Source: Tamlana carrageenivorans (GTDB taxonomy: Bacteria > Bacteroidota > Bacteroidia > Flavobacteriales > Flavobacteriaceae). Taken from it: 64,000 bases of DNA. Within the stretch, counting starts at the first letter, position 1. The number at the start of each line of letters is the position of its first letter. A program made the position numbers and the translations under genes. Location of the stretch: NCBI RefSeq assembly GCF_002893765.1, contig NZ_CP025938.1, positions 3,739,501 through 3,803,500 on the forward strand, written 5' to 3'. Below the pieces are notes generated by a model. The model had not been told where the DNA came from. It saw nothing but the letters and a program-made list of their open reading frames with translations, and made no database searches. Of this stretch, positions 26,009 to 35,427 are shown in pieces.

Positions 26009-27808
26009 ATGAAGATATTCTTAATTCAAGTAAGAGCAAAGGCATATACTTTTGGTATATGTCTTTTGCTTTTATCCGGACTAGCGTGCAAAAGTGAAAC
26101 CACAAAAGCTACAGAAAATGGCATTGAACAGATTTACTTAAAGAACATAAAGCAAAGTATTGTAAACCTAGATGCTATTAATACTTTTGAAAACACGAAT
26201 GATAAAATTAATAGCTACAAAAAAGCGAGACAGTATTTTAAATTGGCCGAACCTATTTTAGCGTATGTCGATCAAAACAATTACAAATCGATAAATGCGC
26301 CAAACATTTTACAAGTTCATGAAGATAGCCCCACCGATATAAAAATTAGAAACCCATTTGGATTTCAAGTGATTGAGGAACTGCTTCATGAACCCCCAAT
26401 AGATACAATCAAAATTGCTGAAATCGTTAATATGACCAGTAGTCGACTAAAACTGATAGAGCATAACACCCATATAAACTTAAAAGATTATCATATTATT
26501 TGGCTATTACGAAACCAAATAGTGCGTATCGCTACAACAGGAATTACAGGATTTGATTCACCTGTTTTAGGACAATCATTAAAAGAAAGTCAGTTCACGT
26601 ATGAAACTTTAGAAGCTATTATAAAACTTTCAGAAAGCAAATTCACTTCGAAAACTTTATATAAATCACTTTTAGGTGCTATAGAAAAGGCTAAAACCGC
26701 TCTAAATGCCGACTTCGATACTTTTGACCGTTATGCCTTCATTAAAAATCATATTCATCCGCAGTTGAAACTTTTAGTAGATACACAAAACGATTGGCAA
26801 GTAAGCTTTCCTTTTAACCTCGCTTTATCCAACGAACTCACGTCTTTGTTTACAAAAGAAACCCTTAATATGGATTTCTTTACAGATTATAAAAGTGATA
26901 CTACCAATTTGGCAAACAAAGTAGCCTTCGGAAAACAACTTTTTAATGATAAAAACCTTTCCAAAGATCGAAACATGGCCTGTGCCACTTGCCATATTAA
27001 AGACAAGGCTTTTACAGACGGACGTGTCACTTTTGATAAGCGTCAAAAAAGAAACACCCCTACCCTTACCTATGCTTCTAATCAGCAATTGTACTTTACC
27101 GACGCACGCGTGGGCAGTTTAGAAGGGCAAATCGTTGGCGTGGTGAATAATCATGATGAGTTTAACATGTCTATGGACTCCATAATAACAAGGGTTAAAA
27201 GCGATAAACAGTATAAATATGTTTTAGATACGCTCTACCACAACAAACGAGAAGATTTCAATATAAGACACGCCATAGCATCCTACATCAGAACCTTGAA
27301 TACGTTCGATTCTAAATTCGACAAGAACATTAACAACCAAGAAAATACATTAACCACAGAAGAAAAACGTGGTTTTAATTTATTTATGGGTAAAGCGGCT
27401 TGTGCTACATGTCATTTTCCACCTATGTTTAACGGTACGGTTCCTCCAAATTTCACCGACACGGAATTGGAAATTATTGGCGTTCCAGAAACTAAGGAAA
27501 ACAAAGGGCTAGACGACGATTTAGGACGATACGACCTCTTTAAAAGGAAAGAACGCATAGGTGCTTTTAAAACTCCAACTGTTAGAAATATTGAACTTAC
27601 GGGGCCATATATGCACAATGGTGTATATACGACTTTGGAAGAAGTAGTAGATTTTTATAACCAAGGAGGTGGCGTTGGATTTGGCTTTAATTTGGAACAT
27701 CAAACCTTACCGTTTAACAACTTAGAATTGCCTGAAGATGAACAACATGCCATAATCGCTTTTATGAAAACCCTCACAGATCAATCAAAAACCGAAGCTA
27801 TTAAGTAA
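26009..27808 (+). CDS. Di-haem cytochrome c peroxidase (CCP/MauG family) lipoprotein
   Basis: The 599-residue exported protein has the lipobox LSGLAC (Cys27). An unusual N-terminal helical domain of ~280 residues without recognised family precedes the classical di-haem peroxidase core. Haem-binding motifs CATCH are at 325-329 and 465-469, and the segment GPYMHNGVYTTLEEVVDFYNQGG, typical of the C-terminal haem domain, is near 535. Family knowledge: such enzymes reduce hydrogen peroxide with electrons from small cytochromes, or oxidise protein substrates as MauG does. It follows the PhoX-like gene by 6 nt, suggesting a shared extracytoplasmic role. The substrate is unknown; peroxidase family membership is secure. 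Confidence 0.88.
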   Translation: MKIFLIQVRAKAYTFGICLLLLSGLACKSETTKATENGIEQIYLKNIKQSIVNLDAINTFENTNDKINSYKKARQYFKLAEPILAYVDQNNYKSINAPNILQVHEDSPTDIKIRNPFGFQVIEELLHEPPIDTIKIAEIVNMTSSRLKLIEHNTHINLKDYHIIWLLRNQIVRIATTGITGFDSPVLGQSLKESQFTYETLEAIIKLSESKFTSKTLYKSLLGAIEKAKTALNADFDTFDRYAFIKNHIHPQLKLLVDTQNDWQVSFPFNLALSNELTSLFTKETLNMDFFTDYKSDTTNLANKVAFGKQLFNDKNLSKDRNMACATCHIKDKAFTDGRVTFDKRQKRNTPTLTYASNQQLYFTDARVGSLEGQIVGVVNNHDEFNMSMDSIITRVKSDKQYKYVLDTLYHNKREDFNIRHAIASYIRTLNTFDSKFDKNINNQENTLTTEEKRGFNLFMGKAACATCHFPPMFNGTVPPNFTDTELEIIGVPETKENKGLDDDLGRYDLFKRKERIGAFKTPTVRNIELTGPYMHNGVYTTLEEVVDFYNQGGGVGFGFNLEHQTLPFNNLELPEDEQHAIIAFMKTLTDQSKTEAIK

Positions 27809-27884
27809 CTCAACTTATTGAAATATAGTTTTTTACATGAATTTTTCGTATATTAGGCCTTGTTCCTTCACAAAAAACGAAACT

Positions 27885-29156
27885 ATGAAAAAACTAATCT
27901 ATTCCCCTGTCTTTTTGTTGTTTGTTCTTTTCCTTTTTGGAGCAAACACCATAATTGCACAGGAAGACGACACTAAAGAACACTTCAAAGAAATTGAAGG
28001 CAAAGTTATTGATGCAGAGACGAATAATGATTTAATTTTTGCGGATATTGTTCTCGAAAACTCGAATATTAGCACCGTAAGTAACAGCGACGGGCATTTC
28101 ACATTAAAAATACCTAAAACATACGCTGATGGCCATATTGCCATCTCTTACTTGGGCTACGAAAAAATTGTTCTTCCGATTTCCGATTTTGAAAAACACC
28201 TAAAAGTAAAACTGAAACCCGTTAACACCACTTTAGACGTTGTTCAAATTTTAACCACTCCTAAAAAAGCCGAAGCAGTAGTTTTAAATTGTTTAAGCAA
28301 AAAGAGTAGTTTGTATAGTAATGAAAACACTTTAATGACGGCATTTTACCGCGAAACTATAAAAAAGCGCAGAAAAAACGCCTCACTGTCTGAAGCTGTT
28401 GTTCAAATCCATAAACAACCGTATAATAATGTAAAAAGTGATTATATCGAATTGGTGAAAGCACGCAAAACAACAAACTACAAAAGGTTGGATACCATTG
28501 CTCTCAAATTACAAGGCGGACCTTTTAGTAATTTGTATACCGATATGATTAAATATCCAGAATACATTTTTACCCCAGAAACCATGCCTATGTATGACTT
28601 TAATTTTGATAAGTCTACAAAAATAAATGAGCGTATAATATATGTCATTAACTTCAAACAAAAGGCTGATATTACAACACCACTGTTTTACGGTAAACTT
28701 TTTATTGATGCCGAAACCTACGCCTTAACAAACGCGGTTTACAGTTTAAATGTAACTAACAAAGTATTATCGAGTGAAATGTTTGTTAGAAAAAAACCAA
28801 GAAAAGCCGATGTTTACCCTATTGAAACGGCTTACCGTGTAAATTATAGAACAAAGGATGGTAAATGGCATTATGCTTACAGTAATATTTCATTAACTTT
28901 TAAAGTCGATTGGGAAGGCAAATTATTTAATAGTACGTATACCTTAAATAGTGAAATGGCCGTAACAGATTGGGAAATTGCAGAGTCGAAACTAGCAAAA
29001 AATAGAAGTCAGGTTTTAAGACCCACCACTATTTTAACCGAAAAAGCTTCAGGCTTTTCAGATCCTAGATTTTGGGGTGCTTACAATATTATAGAGCCTG
29101 AAAAATCGATTCAATCGGCCATTAAAAAAATTCAGAAACAGTTGAAGCGAACCTAG
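27885..29156 (+). CDS. Exported protein with carboxypeptidase-like regulatory domain
   Basis: The 423-residue protein has a signal peptide (MKKLIYSPVFLLFVLFLFG..., cleavage near IIAQ). A CarboxypepD_reg-like beta-sandwich follows (~35-115: EIEGKVIDAETNNDLIFADI and DGHFTLKIPKTY), then a ~300-residue region resembling the DUF5686-type part of outer-membrane-associated Bacteroidota proteins (LMTAFYRETIKKR, RVNYRTKDGKWHYAYSNISL). The longer frame starts at 27837, but the ATG at 27885 gives a clean signal peptide and is chosen. It follows the peroxidase by 76 nt on the same strand and ends only 3 nt from a convergent gene. Function unknown; location is probably the outer membrane. Confidence 0.75.
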   Translation: MKKLIYSPVFLLFVLFLFGANTIIAQEDDTKEHFKEIEGKVIDAETNNDLIFADIVLENSNISTVSNSDGHFTLKIPKTYADGHIAISYLGYEKIVLPISDFEKHLKVKLKPVNTTLDVVQILTTPKKAEAVVLNCLSKKSSLYSNENTLMTAFYRETIKKRRKNASLSEAVVQIHKQPYNNVKSDYIELVKARKTTNYKRLDTIALKLQGGPFSNLYTDMIKYPEYIFTPETMPMYDFNFDKSTKINERIIYVINFKQKADITTPLFYGKLFIDAETYALTNAVYSLNVTNKVLSSEMFVRKKPRKADVYPIETAYRVNYRTKDGKWHYAYSNISLTFKVDWEGKLFNSTYTLNSEMAVTDWEIAESKLAKNRSQVLRPTTILTEKASGFSDPRFWGAYNIIEPEKSIQSAIKKIQKQLKRT

Positions 29157-29159
29157 ATT

Positions 29160-30203
29160 TTAATTTGATGACTTGTTAACAGTTAATTGAACCAATATAG
29201 GCTCATGATCTGACCATTTTAAATTGAAATTTTCATGAGCCACTATTTGAAAACTATTATCAGGCAACACATAATCTAGGCGCATGGGGTATCCTAGTAA
29301 GTGATAAGTACCACCTAAACCAGAACCCTTTTCGAGAAAGGTGTCTTGCCTACCTTGACTTATAGAATGATAGGTTTTAGAAAAAGGTGTGGTATTAAAA
29401 TCACCTGCTACAATATGTCTTCCTTGGAAGCCTTTTATATTTTCAAGTAATAATTGGGTTTGCGCGCTTTTCATTTTTTGCGCCACATTTATTTTAGGGT
29501 AAACCGACTCTAAGCTTTTTTTTGTAAAAAACTTAGAATCCACTTCCATGCTAAACGATTGCAAATGCACGTTGTAAATTCTAATAAGCACATCGTTGTA
29601 TTGAATATCGGCAAACATGGCATTATTAGCTGTATTAGGAAAATCGATATAACCCGTATGTACAATGGGAAACTTAGACAGAATAACTTGTAAAGATTTG
29701 CTAATGCCGCGACGTTTTCCTACGAAAACATATGGGTAGTTTTCAAAGCTATTTTTCCGTACCGACCAAGACTCCTGAAACAAGACAACATCTGCATCTT
29801 GATTATTGATAAAATTGGTTAACGCTTTAATTCTCGGCTTCATTTGTGTCCGATCGGAAGTATGACCAGCACCACCACCGCCTCTCACATTATAAGTTAA
29901 TACAGACAGATTCTCAGTTTCTATACTTTGATTATCAAAATTATATTTGAAAAAAAACACATGAGTACAACTATATAGCACTAAAGCAAACCCTAAAAAA
30001 AAGGCACGCTTCGATTTAAGTAAAATAAATACTACAAAAAGGAATCCATTTAAAACAACAAGAACAGGAAGTACAACAGAAAAAATTAAAGACCATACAT
30101 TCTCGACATACCGAGTAATGACACAACCAAAAACAAGAAGTAGCGGTATTACAATAGCAATAATACTACGAAGCACGACATAGGTGCTTTTAAAGAGATT
30201 CAA
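29160..30203 (-). CDS. Membrane-anchored endonuclease/exonuclease/phosphatase-family protein
   Basis: The 347-residue protein has three N-terminal membrane spans (~12-32, 38-62, 67-88). An EEP-fold catalytic domain follows with the expected residues: NVRGGGG (Asn), DVVLFQESW (Glu), HIVAGDFNTTPFS (Asp/Asn), RLDYVLPDN and the final SDHEPILVQL (Asp-His). Family members hydrolyse phosphodiesters of DNA, lipids or sugars; the membrane anchor and Bacteroidota distribution leave the substrate open. It starts 11 nt after parC and may be co-transcribed with it. It converges with the upstream plus-strand operon at a 3-nt gap, without a visible terminator hairpin. Confidence 0.87.
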   Translation of the reverse strand: MNLFKSTYVVLRSIIAIVIPLLLVFGCVITRYVENVWSLIFSVVLPVLVVLNGFLFVVFILLKSKRAFFLGFALVLYSCTHVFFFKYNFDNQSIETENLSVLTYNVRGGGGAGHTSDRTQMKPRIKALTNFINNQDADVVLFQESWSVRKNSFENYPYVFVGKRRGISKSLQVILSKFPIVHTGYIDFPNTANNAMFADIQYNDVLIRIYNVHLQSFSMEVDSKFFTKKSLESVYPKINVAQKMKSAQTQLLLENIKGFQGRHIVAGDFNTTPFSKTYHSISQGRQDTFLEKGSGLGGTYHLLGYPMRLDYVLPDNSFQIVAHENFNLKWSDHEPILVQLTVNKSSN

Positions 30204-30214
30204 AAGTTTTTGTT

Positions 30215-32821
30215 TTAGAATAATTTGGTTTGGGTTTCATCATCCTTAGAATTTTCAGAATCAGACACTTCAGTTTCGTCAACCACCTCTATATCATCGG
30301 CATGAACCTCCTGGGGTGCCTCAAAAGGCAATGGTTCCATTAAATTCACTTGATTCACTTTATCCTTAGTTAATTGGTTACCTAGAGCACCAATACCTTT
30401 AATGGCTATAAATTCCTCTAGATTGACTTCTAGATTGTCTTTACGGTCTTTTCCGCGTTCTTTAGCAAAAACAACTTCGGCCATAGGACGCCAATCTGTT
30501 GAAACGATTTCTAATTGTGATTTTGGATCGTCTGGAATAAACATTTCCTCCTTACCTTCTTGCTCAATTACGAAACGTTTCACATAATACAATTCTTTTT
30601 CACCATTGTAATAAACCACCGAAATTGGTTTTTTAGGCTGCCATTTTTCCATGACAATCATATTATCATCAAAATGCATAGTTACTTCCGGTGTAACCGT
30701 TTTTACCATGCCCGATTGCGTGATAATAAGTAGTTTATCTTCCCCTCTAAACTCCCCTATCAATTCGCCACGACCATCAACATTTAAGCGTTGAACGGTA
30801 TCATCAAACCATATTTTACGAGGTTTTAAGGTTGAAACGCCTTTTTCCTTAAGTTCTACACGCTTTACAGGATATTTAGTAACTAAATTACCTTTAGACA
30901 CCCTGCCTTTAATAAGAATATCGGCAAAATCGATATCCCATTTAAGCTTTTTAATACTGCCCGCCTGACGAAGCAATACGGTAACCACTTCTGCCTCTCC
31001 ATTTGGGTTTGCAGAAAAATACAAACAAGTAGACCCTTTAGTACCGTTAGTGAGATCGTATTCTCGATCACGGGTTACACTAGTCACCGCGAAACGTTTT
31101 ATATAGGAAGGGCCGCTTTTTCCATCGCGATAAATCATATTATAAATGGTGCGCTTGTCCTTCTTCTTAAAAACGGCGACATGAATAATGTCTTTACCTA
31201 TAAAGGTTTTGGAGTCCACTTTGGTGACCATCATTACCCCTTGTTTGGTAAACACAATAATATCGTCAATATCACTACAATCGCAAACGTATTCGTCACG
31301 ACGTAATGAGGTTCCTATAAACCCTTCTGCACGATTTACATAAAGTTTTGTATTTCGAATCACCACTTTAGTTGCATCAACATCATCGAAAACTCTAATT
31401 TCTGTTTTACGCTCTCTACCTTCACCGTATTCCTTTTTAAGCCTAGTGAAATAAGCGATAGCATAATCGGTAAGGTGTGCCAGGTGATGCTTAATTTCAG
31501 CAATTTGTTCCTCTAGGGCTTCAATTTTTTGCTGTGCTTTATCAATATCAAATTTAGAGATACGCTTGATACGAATTTCGGTTAAGCGCACAATATCGTC
31601 TTCAGTTACCGCGCGTTTTAAGTGTTTAATATGTGGTTTTAATCCCTTATCAATAGCTGAAATAACCCCTTTCCAGGTTTCTTCCTCTTCAATATCGCGA
31701 TAAATTCTATTTTCAATAAAAATACGCTCCAAGGATGCAAAATGCCATTGTTCTTCAAACTCACCTAATTTAATTTCGAGGTCTTGTTTTAGAAGTTGCA
31801 CCGTATTATCTGTGGAACGACGAAGCATTTCTGTAACACCAATAAATAAAGGTTTGTTATCTTCAATAACACAACCCAATGGCGAGATAGACGACTCACA
31901 ACTTGTAAAAGCATATAAGGCATCTATGGTTTTATCTGGCGATAATCCCGTTGGAAGATGCACTAGAATTTCAACTTCTGCCGCCGTATTGTCTTCAATC
32001 TTTTTAATTTTGATTTTACCTTTATCATTCGCCTTTAAAATAGAATCGATTAACGAAGATGTTGTGGTTCCAAAAGGTATTTCGGTAATGACTAAAGTAT
32101 TCTTATCGAGTTGCGAAATTCGAGCACGTACACGCACCTTTCCGCCTCTTAATCCGTCATTATAATTTGAAAAATCGGCAACGCCTCCTGTTGGAAAATC
32201 AGGTAAAATAGTAAAGCGTTTGCCTTGTAATTGTTTTATTGAAGCATCAATAAGTTCAATAAAATTATGTGGTAATATTTTTGTAGAAAGTCCAACCGCA
32301 ATTCCTTCTCCGCCTTGTGCCAGCAACAACGGAAACATAACGGGCAAGTTAATAGGTTCTTTTCTACGGCCATCGTAACTCGCTTGCCATTCGGTAATCT
32401 TAGGGTTATAAACCACATCGAGCCCGAACTTAGAAATTCGAGCTTCGATATAACGGGAGGCCGCAGCACGGTCGCCCGTTAAAATATTCCCCCAGTTTCC
32501 TTGGGTATCAATTAATAAATCTTTCTGCCCGATTTGAACCATGGCATCGGCAATACTGGCATCACCATGAGGATGGTATTGCATGGTATGACCAACGATA
32601 TTGGCTACTTTGTTATAACGTCCATCATCCAAATCTTTCATGGAATGCATGATACGACGCTGAACGGGTTTAAAACCGTCTTCAATAGCAGGAACAGCAC
32701 GTTCTAAAATAACGTAAGAAGCATAATCTAAAAACCAATCTTTATACATTCCCGTAACTCGGGTAATGGTTTCTTGAGGTTCGTCTTGTTCGTTAATTAA
32801 ATCGTCGCCGTTTTCAATCAT
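30215..32821 (-). CDS. parC: DNA topoisomerase IV subunit A
   Basis: The 868-residue protein is a type IIA topoisomerase A subunit. The quinolone-region motif YHPHGDASIADAMVQ is at 82-96, and the catalytic tyrosine is Tyr124 in AAASRYIEAR. A coiled-coil tower and GyrA-like C-terminal beta-pinwheel blades (~500-800) follow, then an acidic tail. Separation from GyrA rests on the absence of the GyrA box and on the neighbouring parE. Together ParC and ParE decatenate daughter chromosomes. The gene lies in the order parE, 48-aa gene, parC, EEP protein. Serine replaces the usual proline before Arg-Tyr (AAASRY), a minor change from related sequences. Confidence 0.94.
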   Translation of the reverse strand: MIENGDDLINEQDEPQETITRVTGMYKDWFLDYASYVILERAVPAIEDGFKPVQRRIMHSMKDLDDGRYNKVANIVGHTMQYHPHGDASIADAMVQIGQKDLLIDTQGNWGNILTGDRAAASRYIEARISKFGLDVVYNPKITEWQASYDGRRKEPINLPVMFPLLLAQGGEGIAVGLSTKILPHNFIELIDASIKQLQGKRFTILPDFPTGGVADFSNYNDGLRGGKVRVRARISQLDKNTLVITEIPFGTTTSSLIDSILKANDKGKIKIKKIEDNTAAEVEILVHLPTGLSPDKTIDALYAFTSCESSISPLGCVIEDNKPLFIGVTEMLRRSTDNTVQLLKQDLEIKLGEFEEQWHFASLERIFIENRIYRDIEEEETWKGVISAIDKGLKPHIKHLKRAVTEDDIVRLTEIRIKRISKFDIDKAQQKIEALEEQIAEIKHHLAHLTDYAIAYFTRLKKEYGEGRERKTEIRVFDDVDATKVVIRNTKLYVNRAEGFIGTSLRRDEYVCDCSDIDDIIVFTKQGVMMVTKVDSKTFIGKDIIHVAVFKKKDKRTIYNMIYRDGKSGPSYIKRFAVTSVTRDREYDLTNGTKGSTCLYFSANPNGEAEVVTVLLRQAGSIKKLKWDIDFADILIKGRVSKGNLVTKYPVKRVELKEKGVSTLKPRKIWFDDTVQRLNVDGRGELIGEFRGEDKLLIITQSGMVKTVTPEVTMHFDDNMIVMEKWQPKKPISVVYYNGEKELYYVKRFVIEQEGKEEMFIPDDPKSQLEIVSTDWRPMAEVVFAKERGKDRKDNLEVNLEEFIAIKGIGALGNQLTKDKVNQVNLMEPLPFEAPQEVHADDIEVVDETEVSDSENSKDDETQTKLF

Positions 32822-32824
32822 TAA

Positions 32825-32971
32825 TTATTTTTTAACTGGTTTTGGTTTGCCATTAAGCATCACTCTACCGCCACGTGCTTGTAATCTTGCAACTTGTTCG
32901 ATAGCAGGGTGTACATATAGATACTCGTATGAACGTACCACTTCTAAATCTTCTTTCTTAGTATATAACAT
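32825..32971 (-). CDS. Small basic protein (48 aa) between parE and parC
   Basis: ATG at 32971 opens 48 codons ending in TAA at 32827-32825, 3 nt before the parC start. The peptide begins MLYTKKEDLEVVRSYEYLYV and ends RGGRVMLNGKPKPVKK. The amphipathic alpha-helical pattern (AIEQVARLQARGG) and basic tail look like a genuine protein and not a chance frame, and the third-position pattern is normal. No family is recognised. Tight placement inside the topoisomerase IV operon suggests co-expression with ParC and possibly nucleic-acid or partner binding, which is inference only. Confidence 0.65.
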   Translation of the reverse strand: MLYTKKEDLEVVRSYEYLYVHPAIEQVARLQARGGRVMLNGKPKPVKK

Positions 32972-33145
32972 CTTATTTAAGTTTTTTTGCTTCCCTAAAA
33001 AGGGATTATTTTACAAATTAATTTATCTTTTTTAGCAGCAACAAAGTTACATTTAAAGATAATTTACTTAAATAATTTTAACTAAAATTTATTACGATTT
33101 CATCCTTTATATTTGATAAAAATAGGGATAAAAATTCGATTAAAC

Positions 33146-34996
33146 TTACTCTATAATATCCAACTCAACTTTCAAGTTTTCAATAATAAATTCCTGTCTA
33201 GACGGTGTGTTTTTTCCCATATAAAACTCTAGTAAATCTTCGATAGACATGTTATGATCTAACATAATGGGATCTAAACGAATATCTTCCCCAATAAAAT
33301 GTTTAAACTCATCTGGAGAAATTTCACCCAAACCTTTAAATCGAGTAATTTCAGGTTTTGGTTTAAGTTTTTCTATGGCTTTTTTGCGTTCTTCTTCAGA
33401 ATAGCAATAAATGGTTTCTTTCTTATTTCTTACACGAAATAAAGGCGTTTGTAAGATATACAAATGGCCTTCTTTAATCACCTCTGGAAAAAACTGCAAG
33501 AAAAATGTTATCAATAACAAACGGATGTGCATCCCATCAACATCGGCATCGGTAGCAATCACTACATTATTATAACGTAAATCTTCTAATGATTCTTCTA
33601 TATTTAATGCTGCTTGAAGCAGATTAAACTCTTCATTTTCGTAAACAATTTTTTTGGTGAGCCCGTAACAGTTTAGCGGTTTCCCTTTTAAACTAAAAAC
33701 GGCTTGAGTGTTTACATCTCGTGATTTTGTGATACTACCAGAAGCCGAATCTCCCTCGGTAATAAACAAAGTGGTTTCTAAGTTTCTTGGATTTTTAGTG
33801 TCACCAAAATGAACGCGACAATCTCTTAGTTTTTTATTGTGAAGACTGGCTTTTTTAGCACGGTCTTTAGCTAACTTTCGTATACCCGATAACTCTTTTC
33901 GCTCACGCTCGGCTTGTAAAATTTTACGCTGAAGCTTATCGGCAGTGTCTGGATTTTTATGCAGATAGTTATCTAAGTACCGCTTTACGAAATCGTTAAT
34001 ATAGGTCCTTACCGTTGGCAATTCGCCACCCATATCGGTAGACCCCAATTTTGTTTTGGTCTGACTTTCGAAAACAGGTTCCATCACCTTTATGGCAATG
34101 GCACTTACTACCGATTTCCTTACATCGGAAGCATCGTAATTTTTACCATAAAATTCTCTTATGGTTTTTACGAGCGACTCTCTAAAAGCATTTAGATGTG
34201 TTCCACCTTGAGTGGTATTTTGTCCGTTTACAAATGAATGATATTCTTCACTGTACTGCGTTTTACTATGAGTAAGCGCGATTTCAATATCATCGCCTTT
34301 TAGATGAATGATAGGATATAAACGATCGGTATCATTAATATTTTCGCTCAGTAAATCCTTTAAACCGTGTTCGCTATAATATTTTTCACCATTAAAAACT
34401 ATGGTTAAACCTGGATTTAGGTACACATAATTTTTAAGCATTTTCACTATATATTCACTTCTGAACTTATAATTTTTGAAAATGATATCATCCGGAATGA
34501 AAGATACTTTGGTTCCTTTTCTACGCGAAGTTTCTTCTAAAAACTCTTCATTTATAAGGTTACCTTGTTCGAATTCCGCGGAAGCGCTTTTACTATCACG
34601 TGTAGATTCTACTCTAAAAAATGAGGATAAGGCATTAACCGCTTTGGTACCAACACCATTTAAACCCACCGATTTTTTGAAGGCTTTGGAATCGTACTTA
34701 CCACCAGTATTCATTTTGGAAACTACGTCTACAACTTTCCCTAGAGGAATACCACGACCATAATCGCGCACCGTAACTTTCGTTCCTTGAATAGAAATTT
34801 CAATCGTTTTTCCAGCTCCCATGACATACTCGTCAATGGAGTTGTCGAGCACCTCTTTAAGAAGTATATAAATTCCATCATCTGGCGAAGACCCATCACC
34901 TAATTTTCCAATATACATTCCAGGTCGCATACGAATATGCTCTTTCCAGTCTAATGAACGAATATTGTCTTCGGTATAGTTAGAGTTTTCTGCCAT
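33146..34996 (-). CDS. parE: DNA topoisomerase IV subunit B
   Basis: The 616-residue protein has the GHKL ATPase start (RMRPGMYIG, VLDNSIDEY, DYGRGIPLG), the transducer domain, the TOPRIM segment with TEGDSASG and ATDADVDGMHIRLLL, and a C-terminal QEFIIENL motif. The sequence and lack of a GyrB insertion identify ParE. It supplies ATP-driven strand passage for decatenation with ParC. It is followed after a 174-nt gap by the 48-aa gene and parC. Length fits Bacteroidota ParE. The 430-bp region upstream carries a repeat element and not a recognisable promoter pair. Confidence 0.94.
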   Translation of the reverse strand: MAENSNYTEDNIRSLDWKEHIRMRPGMYIGKLGDGSSPDDGIYILLKEVLDNSIDEYVMGAGKTIEISIQGTKVTVRDYGRGIPLGKVVDVVSKMNTGGKYDSKAFKKSVGLNGVGTKAVNALSSFFRVESTRDSKSASAEFEQGNLINEEFLEETSRRKGTKVSFIPDDIIFKNYKFRSEYIVKMLKNYVYLNPGLTIVFNGEKYYSEHGLKDLLSENINDTDRLYPIIHLKGDDIEIALTHSKTQYSEEYHSFVNGQNTTQGGTHLNAFRESLVKTIREFYGKNYDASDVRKSVVSAIAIKVMEPVFESQTKTKLGSTDMGGELPTVRTYINDFVKRYLDNYLHKNPDTADKLQRKILQAERERKELSGIRKLAKDRAKKASLHNKKLRDCRVHFGDTKNPRNLETTLFITEGDSASGSITKSRDVNTQAVFSLKGKPLNCYGLTKKIVYENEEFNLLQAALNIEESLEDLRYNNVVIATDADVDGMHIRLLLITFFLQFFPEVIKEGHLYILQTPLFRVRNKKETIYCYSEEERKKAIEKLKPKPEITRFKGLGEISPDEFKHFIGEDIRLDPIMLDHNMSIEDLLEFYMGKNTPSRQEFIIENLKVELDIIE

Positions 34997-35195
34997 TAAT
35001 AAGAGGTGTGGTTAAGATAGGATGCTAATATAGCACAAGCAAATAAAAAATAAAACAGCATTGCAACAAAGTAATTAACAATGAAAATATTTTTAAGTTA
35101 TTCATTTTTTTATTTCACAGTTTAAATTTCAAATTAAGGAGTTCATGAATCTCCTATGTCGATTTCATTGATAAAAAAACGAATCAAAAAAATCT
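34997..35195. other. Spacer between parE start and the repeat element
   Basis: AT-rich DNA with no coding potential seen; it should hold the parE promoter. Together with the adjacent repeat (35196-35352) and a further 75 nt it forms a gene-free stretch of 431 bp up to the EamA stop. Confidence 0.5.
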
Positions 35196-35352
35196 AGGCT
35201 TACGAAACTTTATCTAAATTTTTTGTTTGTCCCAAAATTTTAGGAACTCGCCATTAAAAACAGTGAAATGCCAAAATCCTTCCTAGCTCAAACAGCCTAA
35301 AATTTCACAGGTACTTCACTTCAAATTTTACGATAAAGTTTCGATAGGCCTT
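35196..35352. repeat. MITE-like element with ~25-bp terminal inverted repeats
   Basis: The left end GGCTTACGAAACTTTATCTA pairs with the right end, which reads GGCCTATCGAAACTTTATCG on the minus strand. A second internal inverted repeat uses AAATTTTAGG on both arms (35235-35244 and the complementary segment 35297-35306). The element has no ORF. The nested palindromes suggest either a miniature transposon or a structured RNA element upstream of parE. Confidence 0.7.
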
Positions 35353-35427
35353 AAAAAACACTTTTCCCTAAGACTGTTATCCTTTTTAAACCAGTTTAAA
35401 TTAAAGATTTACACCAATATTAAAAAC

